From Oscillospiraceae bacterium (GTDB lineage: Bacteria > Bacillota > Clostridia > Oscillospirales > Acutalibacteraceae): a DNA stretch of 6,621 nt. Within the stretch, counting starts at the first letter, position 1, and every line of letters starts with the position of its first letter. The notes beneath the pieces are model-generated. The model made no database searches. It was not told the origin of the DNA and saw only the letters and a program-made list of their open reading frames with translations. Made by a program: the position numbers and the translations under genes. The stretch spans positions 248 through 6,868 of the forward strand of contig DNXM01000128.1 of NCBI GenBank assembly GCA_003505905.1, given 5' to 3'. This document shows positions 6,201 to 6,621 of this stretch, piece by piece.

Positions 6201-6621
6201 TGCTACAGACGGCAGCACGAATATATTCAAAGTGACCTATGGTCCGACCGGCTTGACTGCCTATATTTACATTGTTGCGCAGAATTCAAGCGGATTGCAC
6301 GATGACGACGGTGACGGCTATTTGGAGATTAAGTCGGCAGCGGATTTGAAGAATTTGTCTGATTCAATTCAAGATGACAATGAACTCATGGCTGCCGCTT
6401 CCTTTGAGCTGTGTGATGACATTGATATGAGTTATTTTGACGGCTCAAGCGATGCTCGCACATTCTATCCGATTGGCACAATCAGCAATCCGTTTACTGG
6501 CGCCTTTATCGGTGAGCGTGATAATGGCAACAATCTTTATACGATTTCCAATGTGACGGTTACTGCCGCAACAAATGTTAAAGATTATACAAACAACGGC
6601 TTGTTCGGCGTTGTCAAGGCT
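3139..6621 (+). CDS. Giant secreted GLUG-like beta-repeat protein, N-terminal part (3' truncated by window)
   Basis: There are 1161 residues with no stop. An MRKR n-region and a hydrophobic core (9-31) form a signal peptide, with cleavage plausibly after A32 (VFA/DQ) or A25. A Ser/Thr-rich spacer follows (about 35-74). Three modules share one grammar. Module 1 enters with WNGLGTQQSPYEI (76-88), then LTNDIDI (113-119), about ten '[YF]-x-G-G' rungs (176-516) and an NCYWS end (526-530). Module 2 has DPFQIS (659-664), LTQDVTI (682-688), rungs such as VGTFIGYLD, and ends NIYWS (914-918). Module 3 starts DDDGDGYLEI (1055-1064), LCDDIDM (1091-1097), PIGTISNPFTGAF, and is cut at LFGVVKA. GGLVGKNDG (362-370) is a textbook GLUG-type motif. 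Linkers at about 537-655 and 919-1050 may hold other beta domains. By family knowledge such repeats make extended beta folds on secreted or cell-surface proteins, often adhesin-like. No wall anchor can be judged because the C-terminus is missing. Substrate and partner are unknown. Confidence 0.85.
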   Translation, partial: MRKRVAFRALVILLASALLLTSTGAYNILVFADQNMESSSLSATDESAASAPSVTTHGGEMVDENISIATQAAVTWNGLGTQQSPYEIGDIAHLLDAYNKINNIASADKYFVLTNDIDITALTIDDFHDSALGSAAYLLSAEGSNPSSVYFKLDGNNHRIYTSNVNSMIDASGYQYFGLFGFMNGNCEVKNLSIENIRVSLMNARSASIVAFKNSGTIENVTVVGCTMNVSGSTSEESTDSAFSNLDGNGNTGNDIYHGFSAVAADNRGIVRNVSVECYRVSVNNDSNYVGGVVAQNRGTVTGGTVSRLKMTTTAANAYIGGLCGVNDEDSTVSNCMVYLGGQDDDGQEKWTNNIYGGRYVGGLVGKNDGALTNSLVSGSFGTISKPSAESYDMCAVIRSDDASNAVPYYYGGAVAGGNGTIAQVTVQNIGFYMSLISTDTPCYFGGVTATAHSANSVVGCIATGSFVSSAYSSVCYAGGVLAYAPSDAQASTLVKCYTLFRIDNVGHYLSGAVVGFGGNAGMMTNCYWSSEISGCITAYAIPNVSDSSIIEEISDRSKDLSVSERAVVARRNTSLNLAEPTHGWDGAAASFSHSDDTTLSHTVQGVVNSLDAVPYQQTMALTDATIGYSGLRSFAVAFKWDVFIVAADNIGDPNDSSDPFQISSSGMLRFLYLAPYGNYVLTQDVTIDENEWQEVAFYGQLSGCFNGVTHTIYAPRRIFSAVIGSRSTGVEVDETNYTTNPASVSSQGGSVKQVNVNLTPDYFVLEANSYAKSIFGSLFSATVCYVSLTNETSESALLSGSRQGVFADAAYRNTYVYGCSSDISVHYAGSGTDVGTFIGYLDSSNNVIDNCIIDADVVKDYSASNVAGFIGDIAENGGYVLNSIVITTVPDGVASIFGRVCTDAEAEQSKFRNIYWSRNGYRDTSAPVLGNYQSLDELHLWGTTNAIDLAQYYMCYHTLNSGDARVELPLPQNIEKMSDLREKDFTVTRLGSAGDTVYYQLSRTTIGGNTLQLDFSAKDDATDGSTNIFKVTYGPTGLTAYIYIVAQNSSGLHDDDGDGYLEIKSAADLKNLSDSIQDDNELMAAASFELCDDIDMSYFDGSSDARTFYPIGTISNPFTGAFIGERDNGNNLYTISNVTVTAATNVKDYTNNGLFGVVKA
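3664..4725 (+). repeat. Ten-rung GLUG-like repeat ladder of module 1
   Basis: Rung starts fall near residues 176, 207, 258, 289, 319, 360, 411, 444, 477 and 509 of the secreted protein. Each begins with a Y/F-x-G-G-like or small-residue turn (FGLFGF, YVGGVVAQN, YIGGLCGVN, YVGGLVGKN, YYGGAVAGG, YFGGVTA, YAGGVLAY, YLSGAVVG). A T/S-V-x-N/G-C/V strand usually follows. Most neighbours are 30-33 residues apart, with insertions at three steps (spacings 51, 41 and 51). The pattern suggests stacked beta strands. DNA similarity between rungs is low, so the repeats are old. Confidence 0.7.

Noticed and set aside
6301..6336. DDDGDGYLE as an EF-hand or dockerin calcium loop
   Set aside because: The acidic residue expected at loop position 12 is Ser, there is no paired second loop, and the motif sits at the standard entry of a repeat module. 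Calcium binding is possible, but a dockerin is not supported.

Overview
The window reads as a low-to-mid GC Clostridia-like (Bacillota) chromosome, probably a gut Oscillospiraceae/Ruminococcaceae relative. This rests on the strong purine-rich ribosome binding sites (AAGGGGAG, GGAGG), the style of the secreted repeat protein and the general codon use. It is an impression, not a computed placement. All three genes lie on the + strand. There are no RNA genes, CRISPR arrays, insertion sequences or attachment sites that I can support.

Layout. (1) Positions 1-786 are the C-terminal 261 residues of a McrB-like AAA+ ATPase; Walker A lies upstream, outside the window. (2) Positions 787-910 hold a two-part stem-loop with a short T-run that looks like an intrinsic terminator. 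It is followed by a plausible sigma-A promoter and a strong ribosome binding site. (3) Positions 911-3013 encode a 700-residue protein. Its first ~360 residues resemble DUF2357-type (COG1700-like) partners of McrB-like ATPases. The nuclease domain expected after that part is absent, and about 320 residues of Lys/Glu/Ala/Arg-rich sequence, probably one very long charged helix, stand in its place. (4) Positions 3014-3138 are a non-coding leader with no recognised motif. (5) Positions 3139-6621 are the first 1161 residues of a very large secreted protein built from GLUG-like beta repeats, still open at the window end.

How they may work together. McrB-like ATPases paired with DUF2357/PD-(D/E)xK proteins are predicted anti-phage restriction systems. 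Here the ATPase keeps its Walker B, sensor 1 and Arg-finger-like residues, but the partner has no visible nuclease and carries a long basic helix, and a giant exported repeat protein follows. The most interesting reading is a derived McrB/DUF2357 module put to another use, for example as a mechanical or scaffold device, or a defence system with a separate effector. That is inference. The link between the ATPase pair and the surface protein rests only on order, strand and the lack of a terminator between genes 2 and 3.
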